A stretch of DNA of 64,000 nucleotides. It comes from Diaporthe sp. PMI_573. Lineage: Eukaryota > Ascomycota > Sordariomycetes > Diaporthales > Diaporthaceae. How positions within the stretch are numbered: position 1 is the first letter of the stretch; each line of letters opens with the position of its first letter. Both the position numbers and the translations under genes were made by a program. Below, piece by piece: positions 22,742 through 32,876 of this stretch. The notes under the pieces are model-generated. The model worked only from the letters and a program-made list of their open reading frames with translations. It did no database searches and was not told the DNA's origin. Where the stretch lies: the NCBI GenBank assembly GCA_021399435.1, contig JAJTUP010000024.1, positions 620,001 through 684,000 on the forward strand, in the 5' to 3' direction.

Positions 22742-23130
22742 GGCGCGTTTCACAGGGGTATGATGTCCCTTTGAGGAGGACACAGCATCACATTAGAAGC
22801 CAATCGGAAACGGTACCGCGAGACAAGCAAGGGCCATTTGCGCCAACGATGGCGATTGGATGGCTCAGTACCGTCGCCGCAGCCGTGAGGATCCTGAACT
22901 GCACGGGCATGTCGGGATCACTTTTCAAAATGCCTGTCCGGTGCTGTGATCAGGATGGCGCAGCCGGCTTTTCTACCTTGAGGAGGCTACTCTACTATCT
23001 GCTGGGCCATCGGTTCATCACTCGGACCGGAAAGCACACACAGTGCACTACACTCGCAAGGAAATACCCTCGATGTTCAAGACTTTTTTTCATTACATAA
23101 GATACCCGCGTGGCATGGAGGCGTGGCTAC
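22742..23130. other. Gap between small gene and solo LTR
   Basis: 389 nt; no separate gene is supported. Confidence 0.35.
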
Positions 23131-23373
23131 ATACATGTTACAAGGGCTAGTGTGTGTGTAGGGCTTGTGGTATTTCAACGATAATCTCTAAGGGGGTCAA
23201 AGGGATCCTTGAGGTTCAAGGATCCTCCCTGGATACAAATGCTAGACTCGCGCCATATATAGCCAATCGAGTCTAGATGCCTGAGGCTCCTATTCCTTCA
23301 GCTGGCCCGCAGGGCCCGCTGGTTGCCTAACGTACTCCACCATAGTGGTGGACCTCTTCCGTGTGACAATACA
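23131..23373 (-). mobile_element. Solo LTR, inverted, with 5-bp TSD
   Basis: LTR 23136-23368 (233 nt), minus orientation, TGTCACACGG to CTTGTAACA, flanked by ATACA at 23131-23135 and 23369-23373. The flanking repeat differs from that of the 18761 LTR, so the two inserted independently. Confidence 0.92.
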
Positions 23374-24632
23374 GGAGGCGACGAAGAGATGATTCAGGCG
23401 AGGATAACGAGCACGGTGAGCATGTTGTATATAGCACACCGTCATGCGCGGAGAGCGTGGTCCGGCCCAGGATGACCAGGAGTGAAATTTCCCTGAGGAA
23501 GGCTTTATCTGAGAGTGTGCGACTCTCTCCACACTCAAGTATTCAACAAACAGGGGTTGGGTTGGCTTCACGCTCATGCACCACTCTTGTATGCTGGGTT
23601 TCGCATGCCCTCTCAGGAGCTCTCCCGCTCTCTTTATTTATGCCCGAAATAGTAGTAAATTTAATCAGTTTTCTTGGTACTCGCCGGGGAGGGGTAGGCA
23701 GTGTTTTGTCCAGGAGTCCAGGAGTATTAAACCGACTTCATCATGAGCGTGGTCAGTGGATTCCTGACTTCTGGTCGATGCATTTCGGGCGACGAATCAT
23801 GGTTATATCAGAAGTACTCCGTCCGCCTGTCATTTTGACCATCCAAAATGTGCTCCGATGTCGCGATAGAGGGTTGGCAGCGACGTCTAGACCAACTCAG
23901 GTGGCTGAGCCGGACTGGCCATGTGAACAGCCCGGCCGATGGACCGACGCTCCGAGAAAGTGCACATTCTCTCACCGGTAGCTCCCGAGACGCCCCAAGG
24001 CTAAGGAAATCTTCTCGAAGCCCAATGTCACACAAAGAGGGTCCATCCGGCGGTGTGGACGCCAAAATTGATACCCCATCAGGACGGCTCCGACGTAGTT
24101 CGAGGACGCAGCTGACCGGTATAGCATCACTTCTTTGTCATTTGCTCTATGCGGTGCTGCTCCCATGCAGTGACATGAGCCTCCTCGCGAATCCATCGCA
24201 CGATCTTAATTTAGGCTCGCGACCGGTGAGCCCCGGCATGGTGCCTTGGGTCGATCCACAGCCCCGGGCTTGACCCAACGGACACCAAATTCCGGCCGCC
24301 TTGATATTCTATTAGCTTTCGATGATCGATGTCCTTTCATTGAAGTCGGGCGTCCAGAATGTGACACTGCAGAGGCAGAAGGTTGCGAGGAGAGGAGGGA
24401 TGGGCCGTGAAGATCGAGATGCAATGTCCAAAATGTCCCAAAGGAACCAATCGCCAGTCTATATACACAGCCTAGACGCCGACACATGCTTGAGAGCCCC
24501 CGTACACTTTTGTTACAGCTCCCCATCGGCGTCATGCGGTGCGATGGGGGCTCGCCCGACGGCCGCGGCCGATGTAGCCTCATATCACAACGGCCTTCGG
24601 TTGGGATGTTGGGAGCGAAATGGTCTCCTGCA
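23374..24632. other. Gap without supported gene
   Basis: 1.26 kb. ORFs at 23457-24273 and the opposite strand have a transposon-relic feel but no decisive motif. No RNA gene is seen. Confidence 0.35.
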
Positions 24633-25596
24633 CTACCACCATCCCTTCTTTTTGGGCTGCTCCGCCTCTTTCGTTTGTGTCGGTGATACCGCCGGCTCCT
24701 CAATCCCCAGACGGTCCAGCGGCCCTCCGCTCCGCTGCGCCTCCTTCTCCTTCTCAAAGGCCTCCCGAGCCTTCCTGAGCATGTCCTGCTTGTCCTCGAG
24801 AGTTCGCGGCGCATCGCTCGTCCCCGTCGCGTCCTGGGCCGGCTTCTTCGAGGAGAACCACCCAAACAGCCCAGACGACTTGTTCTCGCCCGGTGCTGAT
24901 GCCGCCGCCGGCGCCTGCTCGCTCTGGCCCGGTGCCTCCTCGTCCCTCTTGATCGGCTTCGGCGCGCTCAGTATGCTGGGCAGCTTGAAGTCCCCTCCCG
25001 CGCCGCCCGCGCGGGCGTTCGCCTCCTCCACCAGCGAGACCTGCTCGTCCGACGCGTCACCCCTCATGTATGCCAGCCGCGCGGCCTCCAGACTGTCAGC
25101 CGACATGATTCGTTGGGCCTCGATAAACTCTGCCTTGCGCTTGCGGTTATACCGGAGCATGTCGTATGCCGTGTATGCTGTGAGGAGGCCGGCGACGGCT
25201 GTTCGAGAGAGTAGCAAGAGCAGTTAGCATTTGGCACAAGCCGTAGAGAAGGGGAAGGAGAGCTTGGTGCGTACCCGTCAGCCCCACCAGGCTTATGACC
25301 GTGATCCTGTGTGCCGAGTCGAAGAAGGGTCTTGACCTCGCGATCAGCTGGTCGAACCGTGATATCTGGGCTGTCTTGGCCCTCTCGTGCGCCGCTCGTA
25401 ACCGTGCCACCCGCTGCTCGGGGGTCTCTGAGTTTGGTGCCGACGCCCGCGCAGAAGCTGCGGCTGGCTTCCTGGGTCCTCCTGCCCCGGGCGGCGGTGG
25501 GAACCGCGACGGGCCGGCCTTGGAGGATGCATGGGGCGTCGTCGCTGTGAACCGGGTCGCCGAGGAGGCGCTCCGCTCTCCGTCCTTGGCTGCCAT
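24633..25596 (-). CDS. Probable mitochondrial inner-membrane protein, COX14-like cytochrome oxidase assembly type
   Basis: Exons 25596-25275 and 25198-24633, 295 aa; start ATG at 25596. A Pro/Ala-rich N-terminus precedes a basic helical stretch (RVARLRAAHERAKTAQ). A single membrane helix spans about residues 93-115 (ITVISLVGLTAVAGLLTAY), followed by YNRKRKAEFIEAQR. The pattern R-FDQL-...-AHR-x-TV-...-hydrophobic-...-YNRRRK resembles the fungal cytochrome c oxidase assembly (COX14-like) proteins, which act on Cox1 maturation. The C-terminal half is charged and disordered and ends PKKKGWW. The family assignment comes from memory of the pattern and is moderate. Confidence 0.6.
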
Positions 25597-26874
25597 TGCG
25601 TGGTTGTTTCTGGTCCTCGGTTGACAGGTGTACTACATGGGCGTGGGATTGACGGTGGGAGGACACAATTCGGGGAGCAGGCTTGAGGGTGTGGAGCTGC
25701 TTGCTTGCGAGACGGCCGCGGGAGCTCTGCCAAAATTCTATGATGCGATTCGAGTGGTGAGATTTTCGTTCGGCTCGGGGGACCTGCCGGGGGAGCTCCA
25801 ACGCCTGGGGGCGGCCGGCCGGCAGGCTTGGTCAGGGCCGCTCAGAGTGCTCACTGCCTCGGGCAGAAATTCGGGTTTATCTCAGCAATTACAGACTACA
25901 TTTCTTCCCCTTGTATGGCCTTGTATGGGATAACCTCCTCTGGGATAATGCTTACCTCCCATGAGATAACTTGCCTACAGGTACCTACCTAAGGCAGGTA
26001 GGTAGGTAGGCATTTGACTGTTTGGGCCATGGGCACCCAGAACGAGTAGCAGGCAGCAGTGCAAGCTTCCCAAAACGGAAAGGGCGGTCAATTTTCGGAC
26101 GCGCTGCGCTGCGCAGCCGGCAGAATCCTTCACCTCCAACTATTTAAACCCTCCCATCCTCCCACCTTTTCCTCCCCTTTCCCCTCCTCCTGAGTTATAC
26201 TTACCTTGCCTGAACTGCGATGGATCAAGAATCATTGCAGTTAGGTTGGAAAGCCTGCATAGCACATCGTGGCGCTGACCAGTCTGGTTTACTCCTCTGG
26301 GGTCAACCTGGGCGGAATTTTTGATGCCAACACCATTCTTTTCATTGAGCTCGTCGCCTTGCGCTTCGACTTGAAGAAGGAAACACAGCCAGCGTCCCAA
26401 AAGGAGGCGTGGTACATTATCGATATGGTCTCGTGTCGACAGTGTCGACGTCCCCTCTTTTCGACTCAATGTCTAGTCGCCTTGCCCGTCAATCGTGGCT
26501 TGAGTCGACCCCGCTTGGATCCACCAGGTCGTCTGAGTGACTTCAGTCGATTGCCATTCGTATCGACCCTCCTTGAATTGACCAAGCCATCTGTGCTCGA
26601 CCTCGACTGTCATTCGTGTCTACTAGATCTCTAGTCGGCTTCCCCCAAACCACCATGCCTTCAGAGTCGACACTGCAAGGTGTACAGGCTGGTGGGTTCA
26701 ACAACAGTATGCCGTGGCTCCAGTCATGTCTACAGCGGCACACTGATTTGGTTGCATAATATTTGTAAAGCATTTTTCTACGAGATAGCATCCCTCTCGG
26801 TCCTGGCGACTACCCTCTACCCTTCAATGACTGCGAAGCCCGACCCCAGATGCCTCCTTCGACGTAGGTTCGGC
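25597..26874. other. Gap with simple and dispersed repeats
   Basis: Includes a copy of the dispersed GGATAACCTCC/GGAGGTTATCC motif at 25926-25970, a GGTAGGTAGG stretch at about 25982-26010 and a stretch rich in GTCGAC-like hexamers at 26430-26680. The ATGCCTTCAGAGTCG at 26654 resembles a spliced start of the small Cys-rich family but then degenerates. Confidence 0.4.
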
Positions 26875-27198
26875 TTACATCTTCAACTTCCTCGTCAAAC
26901 AATTTGCGCAGCGTTCGTGAAAACATGCCGAGCAAGCTGTCCGGTTTATCGACTGAGGCCCACAGCTACAAACACACTGCATCGATTTAGAGACTTCCAT
27001 GGTTGGTGGACAAGGAGTTCTGTGCCAAAGATATGCTCACACAGTACCAGAAGTATCTAGCAACTTGCTGGGCGCTTTTGCTCTTCTTGCTCTTCGACTT
27101 CCCAGCCGAGGATGATGGCTAAGTCTCGATTAGTGTCTGACGGGTAATACTAAACTACGTGGGGCGGAATTTCTAATTGACAGGTGTAGGCTTACCAT
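26875..27198 (-). CDS. Small Cys-rich (WYC...C-x2-C) protein, copy 4
   Basis: Exons 27198-27196 (ATG only, donor GTAAGC), 27118-27041 and 26976-26875; 60 aa. Exon 2 is PSSSAGKSKSKKSKS, ending ARYFWYC. Exon 3 is CVCSCGPQSIN, then ACSACFHERCANC and TRKLKM with stop TAA. It is the only copy on the minus strand and the most canonical in splice signals. Same architecture as copies 1-3 despite clear nucleotide divergence, which argues for a real, maintained gene. Confidence 0.68.
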
Positions 27199-28148
27199 TA
27201 TCGCGACTACCTAGTAAGCAAGCCTCTGTATAGCAGCTCCTTTAATATAGGAAAGTGTGCAGAGCTAACCCAATAACGAGATGTTTTGAAATTTGTAGTC
27301 GTAGTTAAATGAAAGAGCCTCACTTGAAGCATTCTGTTCCTTGGGGGGGAGGGGAGGTTACTATATCTGCACCAATAAATGAATTGTACCCTTTTATCCC
27401 TTCCCTGCAGTATCTTCTCGATCCCCTGGCCTCAAGTTAGGTTCATCAAGGGGTGTATAAAAATGCTTTAGCTTGGACGCACAGTGTTTGCAGACCGCCT
27501 CCTCAGTGACCCTGCACCCAATTGCAACACTCAATTGCGAACAGCATGGTGCACTGCCCACTTAAGAGCCAATCACGAACCCCAACAAACGAGGCTTCCA
27601 TCTTAAAAAGCATCTTGTTGAGGTGTGAAGACGTCAAGGCCTCCACAACGCTGCATGCTATCAGTCAGCCGCGAACGGCTTGCCAATGTATCTATCTTAC
27701 ACCAGAGAAGCCATCGATTACCGTTCACTAGCACGAGCTTTCGCATCATGCCTAGACAGTAAGACTTGGAGAAAGAAAGAGGCCACCTTGAAACAGGGAT
27801 GTGCGTGCCCGTGTGTGAATACCGAAGATTGCATGTTGCTGACGTGCGGCGCGGTGCGGGAGACCGGTCTTATCACATGCTTCCCCGGCTGCCCCACCAG
27901 TTAGGATCTTCGTTCCGCTACACCTTCTTTGGATGAGATCCCCGGCACCTGCCTCCTCTGTACTGAGTTTGCACAACGCCGCCCTTGATCATATCTCAAC
28001 AATGTCATACTCCAAGACAAGTCCTAAATCTAGAATTTCTCTCAGCGTCACAGATGGAAGAAAGAGAATTACGATCAACTTGACGGCTTGATCCTTGTCT
28101 CTGTGACCTATTCTCGACTCAGTACAGCGATGATAGACAGCCCTTCTA

Positions 28149-28334
28149 TTGATTTGTCCCTGAAATACAACTTGCATTTTGTGTTGCTCGAGAGGATGAC
28201 AATTGAGCTAACTGTGAAGTACGCCAATTCATCCATCTAGATTGATTTGACCCTAAAATAAAGCTTGCATTTTGTGTTGCCTGATCGGATGACAATTGAG
28301 CTAATGGTGTAATACGCCAATTCTTCCATCAGCA
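28149..28334 (+). repeat. Two-copy tandem repeat, period 93 bp
   Basis: Units at 28149-28241 and 28242-28334 share TTGCATTTTGTGTTG, GGATGACAATTGAGCTAA and TACGCCAATTC blocks at identical spacing, about 80-85% identical by eye. Confidence 0.85.
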
Positions 28335-28526
28335 GCCACTTCGTACGTACCCCACTACGTGTCCTAGCGAGATCTGATGTGAGAATAGCCGCAGGCCGGG
28401 GCTATGAACGGCGAGGTCTCGCGCACCAAAATATCCTTCGTGAGTATGGTAGGTTGTAATGGATGTTTCGTGGGCCCATACGATCATCGACTTATACGAG
28501 TTGGAGAGTTGGTCCACAAACGCAGT

Positions 28527-28640
28527 ATGCCTTCGTCGCCCAAGCCACATCTACAAAAACCGCACACCAAACCGACTGCACCAGCCGTACAGGCTGATGA
28601 AGTTGATGAAGCAAAAACATGTTATTTTTGGTGTGGCGAG
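28527..28640 (+). pseudogene. Possible intron-less relic of the small Cys-rich family
   Basis: ATG is followed at once by PSSPKP with no intron, then a Lys-containing linker and CYFWC, resembling the RYFWYC end of exon 2. No Cys module follows. A processed (retro-copied) relic is possible; similarity is weak. Confidence 0.3.
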
Positions 28641-29132
28641 CAAAGGAATCCTCACGGCCAAACGCTCAGAAGGAGGGGGTAATGTAAGCTATCTGCTTAG
28701 TCATCCCAGACCGTGCCTTCCAACACAGGCCATCTGTGGTCGCCCTGAGTCGTCTGACACTCGTTTCTACTAGACCTCTAACCGACCGTCCCATCAATCG
28801 TGGCTTCAGAATCGACCTCAATCCAGGGTGTACACGAAGTGTGGCTCCACACATGCAAACGAAACATTCATGGCCCCAGCCACCCATAGATGTCCAGCTA
28901 CAACCACGCACCGAACCGACTGCACCAGCCATACAGGAAAACAATCACCAATGTGCATAACGAAAACAAATTCATTTGCATTACGGCGCGCTGCCTTTTT
29001 TGGCCCCCTCGTGGGTGGGTTACAACAGGCTTCACAATGTGATAGCTAGCTAGGTCCCCGAAACATTTCTCAGCTGTAACATTCAAGATTTCCCCCGCCC
29101 CCCCCCCAAGCTGCTGTGTACGTAGTTCCTGC

Positions 29133-30428
29133 TCATCGCCTGAAGTTTGCGTCCCGTATAAAGGTGTCTCGGTGCTGCTTCGCCAGGTCCCTCAGGTTCC
29201 TGTACGCAGTGGTTCCTTGAACAAAGGTTTCCCGGTCACTTGTCAAAGCGTAAGCTCTTAGCTGGTTTACGTGGTACTCGGGCTGTCCCCCTGGTGTCGT
29301 AGGCACTGTGGAATGATGGGCGTATAGATGAAGCGTGCCGGTCCCGCCGTGGTAGGTTGAAGAGTATGTGTAGGCCTTGCCGTCGTAGACTGGGTGTTCC
29401 CTCCCGTAATTCTGCAGACTATGCATGGCTCGCGTCCCAACTGCTCCATCGTAACGGGCTTGTCGTAGCATCACTGCCGCAGAACCCTCTGGACCCTTTA
29501 CCTCTACGAAGAAGTTGGTACTATTAACCTATCTGTTGTAGTAGAAGGAACAATGTAATGCTGGAGTTTATGGCGGACAATTGGATCGAGTTGCTCAGGA
29601 AGGGCTCCAAGGGCAATGTCTGGTTTTGGTGCCATTATAGTCTGGTCGGTAAGAAGCTTAAGGTTCCCAAATATTATATTCTTGGTAGATGGATAGTTGT
29701 CTTCTAGAGGGCCATTGATACTAGGGAATACATTTTCCAAAACGTCCCTTTTGTCGTTTGCTTGAGCATTGATCTCTTGGAAGACTTCAAAAGCACTCTC
29801 TGAGAAGTTGGAGAGCGAAAGTGATGGCCTCGGGACAACCAAGGCCGCCCTGACTTGCTCCAGGTCAATTTTTTGGGATTTCCAAGTTGTATGGACACCG
29901 TGGTCGATCAGATGCTGATTAAATTCAGGGCCGTAAGGTGAGGACTTTCTGATCTTGATTATCCCTGTCCCGGGGGCCGTGGCAATTATTGGGCTGGCAG
30001 ACTGGCTTGCTGGGCTCTGGTACGAGGAGCCCATGGCGCCGGCGCGCTGTTGTTTTACGGATCGCGGAAGCGAAATCTCCTCGGAGGCCACGCAAGTCTG
30101 GCCCACCGTGGCGTGCAAACCGAGCGAGATCTCGGGTGAGACCGTCTGGCGATAGCAGGGGGGGAGACAGGGCAGGCTGTGCACGATTCCGTCTGTTGAG
30201 TTCCACCAAGGCCGAGAGCTCGAGTGAGACCTTGGATAGTCCGTCCCAAAACTGGGGCGGGTAACACCAGGTAATAAGATAGTCGGAAGGATCACGCGAT
30301 TGAATGTTTTCTGCGGAGAGGGTATCAGTCACCGTCTGGTGTTGTGATGAATGGGTGTATGGCAAGGACATGTCTGTCTTTTGAACTGTTGTAGAGCGAC
30401 TCTCTTGTCTTCTGGTTTGATACCACAT
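29133..30428 (-). pseudogene. DUF7924-like (PD-(D/E)XK-type) fungal protein, frameshifted
   Basis: Three frames carry one protein in order. First, SDYLITWCYPPQFWDGLSK, ELNRRN and DLARFARHGGPDL (to about 30080). Second, a segment from MGSSYQS through FNQHLIDHGV to KPDIALGALP (to about 29510). Third, FFVEVKGPEGSAAV, then QARYDGAVGTRAMHSL to the end at 29133. The PD...E-V-K arrangement (KPDI, then FFVEVK) fits a PD-(D/E)XK nuclease fold, and the layout matches a common family of fungal proteins of unknown role. Two single-base frame changes are needed; no introns of sensible size explain them. Either a young pseudogene or two sequencing errors. Confidence 0.7.
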
Positions 30429-31290
30429 TCAGCCAGTATCGTGCACAGAATTTGAAAGACTCATCGTTTCAGAAAGGTCGTTTTCTTGATGACTGAAACA
30501 CCCCAAAAAGAGATATTGACCCGTTTAACCTTTTCAAGCACACGCTTTCGTTTCCTTGTTGAGATCAATTTTGGGTGTGGTGAACAGGACATGCTGTTTC
30601 TTAGTTGAAAGAAAGGGGATGAACAATGGCGACAATGAAAACGACGCAGCTTGGCTTTGATTAGTAAAGTTTTAGCACATGCGGTATAGTCATTCCGGAA
30701 TGAGATTTCAGAAAACATGAGCTGCCGACTACATCTGAAGAGCCGCCGATTGAGGGGGCGGTAGCTGGTCCGTCATGCCAGATTAATGGTGTTTTGGAGC
30801 ACTTTGGGCTGGGCTGAAATTGAGATAAGAAATGAAACGCCAGGCCGTGAGACGTGCTGCTTAACAAGATTTGTTATTCCACATTCTCCGTCATGAATGA
30901 CGACATCAATGATCGTCAAAGGTGTGTCTGTGGACAAGAGTAGTACATTGCGGTACAACAGTGTCCCTCGATGTATTATTCTTTGCTTGAGACCCGAGAG
31001 ATCGTTACAAAACCCTTCTCGAAAGTAAAGGGTGCCCATTGCATCGAAGTGTCCAAACGTGAGACTCTATGCTATCACAGGCTGGTCATGAAACAGCCCT
31101 TGGAAGACCAAGCCTCCATGTATTCGCTCGCAGCGAGAACCCCCTTTCTTCCATCACCTAGGACGCAGGTACTGGACCAGGTACCAGGAACCAGGCTCAC
31201 GACACAATAGCAGCTGAACCGTTCACTCCAGCCAGTGATGCGAAACCTTTCTTGAGAAGAGGGCGCCGGAGTGTGGGTACCTAGATAAAT
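30429..31290. other. Gap without supported gene
   Basis: 862 nt upstream of the DUF7924-like relic. ORFs are short and of non-protein-like composition. Confidence 0.35.
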
Positions 31291-31508
31291 TCAAGCAAGT
31301 TCCAAGTAATCCCGAATGGATTCAATGTCGACTTTGTTGGTCCCCAGCTGGCCTTTCCCATACGGCCGAATAAAGAATGAATTGTGTAGTTGACGCTCCA
31401 GGTGCTGGTCGATCTCGTTGAAACGGACCAGCCTCCCTCGACGAGCCATGAGACGCCGCTCCACCGCACCGAGGCGGTCTTTCCACAGCAGAACAGGTCT
31501 ACTTTCGC
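31291..31508 (-). pseudogene. Orphan terminal exon of an unidentified protein
   Basis: A strong acceptor (TCACCAG) opens a 72-codon reading frame: LLWKDRLGAVERRLMARRG, then RLVRFNEIDQHLERQL and a VDIESIRDYLELA end with TGA. Composition and helical pattern look like real protein, but no convincing upstream exon was found at 31509-31740. It is either a gene remnant or the last exon of a gene I could not assemble. The family is not recognised. Confidence 0.45.
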
Positions 31509-31811
31509 CTGGTGACTTGAAACATTAGAGGAAGTGGAAAAGTATGAAGTACCTCATCCTTTACTGACTGACTTCTCAAGATCTGGGTGCTATCCACTGC
31601 CCACCCCAAGTCCTGTATCAACAAGTAACCGATGGATCAACACATTCAGATGGCTGGGGTCTGGTAAACATGACCGAATGGATTACGAGTGCCTCGTCAC
31701 AAAATCTCGACATTACATTATAAGTACTATTTGCTGTAAATGTCCGCTCAAAGCGTGGTCCCTGTCAGCAGGTTCCCCTTGAAATCTGTTTCGATTTCTC
31801 CAGCTGGGCTT
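31509..31811. other. Short gap
   Basis: 303 nt between the orphan exon and the secreted-repeat gene's 3' end; nothing recognised. Confidence 0.35.
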
Positions 31812-32130
31812 TTAGTTCTTGTCCTCAGCGTTGGCCTCCTCATCCTGAGCGTTGGCCTCCTCGTCCTGGGCATTCTCGTCCTGGGCGTTGGCCTCCTCAT
31901 CCTGGGCATTGGCCTCCTCATCCTGGGCATTCTCGTCCTGGGCGTTGGCCTCCTCATCCTGAGCATTGGCTTCCTCATCGGCATTGGCATCGTCAGCGTT
32001 GGCGTCCTCAGCATTAGCCTCCTCGTCGGCGTTGGCATCGTCAGCATTGGCATCGTCCGCATTGGCATCGTCCGCATTGGCATCGTCCGCATTAGCATCC
32101 TCCGCGTTGGCATTGTCCGCATTGGCATCA
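31812..32130 (-). repeat. Coding minisatellite (ANADD/ANAQDEE units)
   Basis: 12- to 21-nt in-frame units based on GCCAACGC-type codons, in two blocks: ANADD upstream and ANAQDE(E) downstream. Confidence 0.85.
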
Positions 32131-32876
32131 TTTCCGCCAGCAGCCTCCTCATCGGCAGCGGCTCCGGCCTCAGCATCGGTGCCGTCAGCAGCAGCACCGG
32201 CATCGGCACCTCCAGCTGCGTCCTCAGACTCTGAGAGCACAGCAGAAGCCTGGTCGGCCAGGGCATCGTCCTTGGCGACCTCGGAGGCATCGGGGTTGTC
32301 GGTGGACGCGTCGAACTGGACGTCGGAAGACGCGGCGCCGGCCTGGGCGGCATCCTCGGCGATGTTCTTGTCTAGCTTGGCTTGCTCCTCCTCCGTCTCG
32401 GCGGCGACGTCCTCGCCCTGTGCCGCCTCGATGGCGAGCCTCATCATGGTGGCCGTGAGCTTCAGGACCTTGTTCTTGGTCTTGCCGCGTCCGAGGGCAA
32501 GTGCGTCCTCGCCTGGTGCGGAGGCGGCAATCTCGGCGTTGAAGCCTCCGACCTCTGTTCGTCAGAAGTCTGTCAGCGATGTTCATACGGGAATGTCCAG
32601 GTAGTGAGAAGCTTGCTTACCGGCATCGTTAGCGATGGAGTTGACAGCGCTCAGGAACTCGATGTCCTCGGGAGCGACGGTGGTCAGGTCATCGGGGAGG
32701 CCGGCGAGGGCAGCCTGAGCCTCAGCGGCGGCATCACCTGCTGTGCCGCCGGCGATAGAAAGCTCGCTGAAGGTCTTGGCCGTGAAGACCGGGGCGGCGG
32801 TGGCCTGGCGCTTCTTGCTGGGGGCGGCGGTGGCGAGGGAGGCCACGAAGCCGGTCAGGAAAAGAGAGAACCTCAT
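31812..32876 (-). CDS. Secreted acidic repeat protein
   Basis: Exons 32876-32621 and 32554-31812, 332 aa; ATG at 32876. Signal peptide MRFSLFLTGFVASLATA, then a likely Kex2 site (PSKKR, residues 19-23). A folded-looking domain of about 170 residues follows (FTAKTFSELSIAGGTAGDA, GFNAEIAASAPGEDALALG, VLKLTATMMRLAIEAAQGED). It resembles a known type of fungal small secreted protein of unknown function. The C-terminal third (about 230-332) is built from short ANADD, ANADEE and ANAQDEE repeats and is almost free of positive charge. It probably sits in the cell wall or outside the cell. The repeat block is encoded by a GC-rich minisatellite and is likely variable in length. Confidence 0.85.

Larger units (their letters stand above)
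27199..29132. other. Gap with degenerate duplications
   Basis: No complete gene is supported. 28149-28334 is a two-copy tandem repeat. 28530-28640 (MPSSPKP...CYFWC reading) and 28880-28930 share a CCGACTGCACCAGCC block with each other, and 28740-28830 resembles 26590-26690. A poly-C run of 10 lies near 29099. Confidence 0.4.

Noticed and set aside
18761..23368. A 4.6-kb DNA transposon with 230-bp terminal inverted repeats
   Set aside because: Each end has TG...CA termini and its own different 5-bp target duplication, so these are two separate solo LTRs.
23848..24273. Long plus-strand ORF thought to be a retrotransposon fragment
   Set aside because: No catalytic reverse transcriptase, RNase H or integrase motif is readable on either strand; left as unassigned.
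25064..25801. 245-aa minus-strand ORF
   Set aside because: Overlaps the COX14-like gene in a different frame and has no start or fold evidence.
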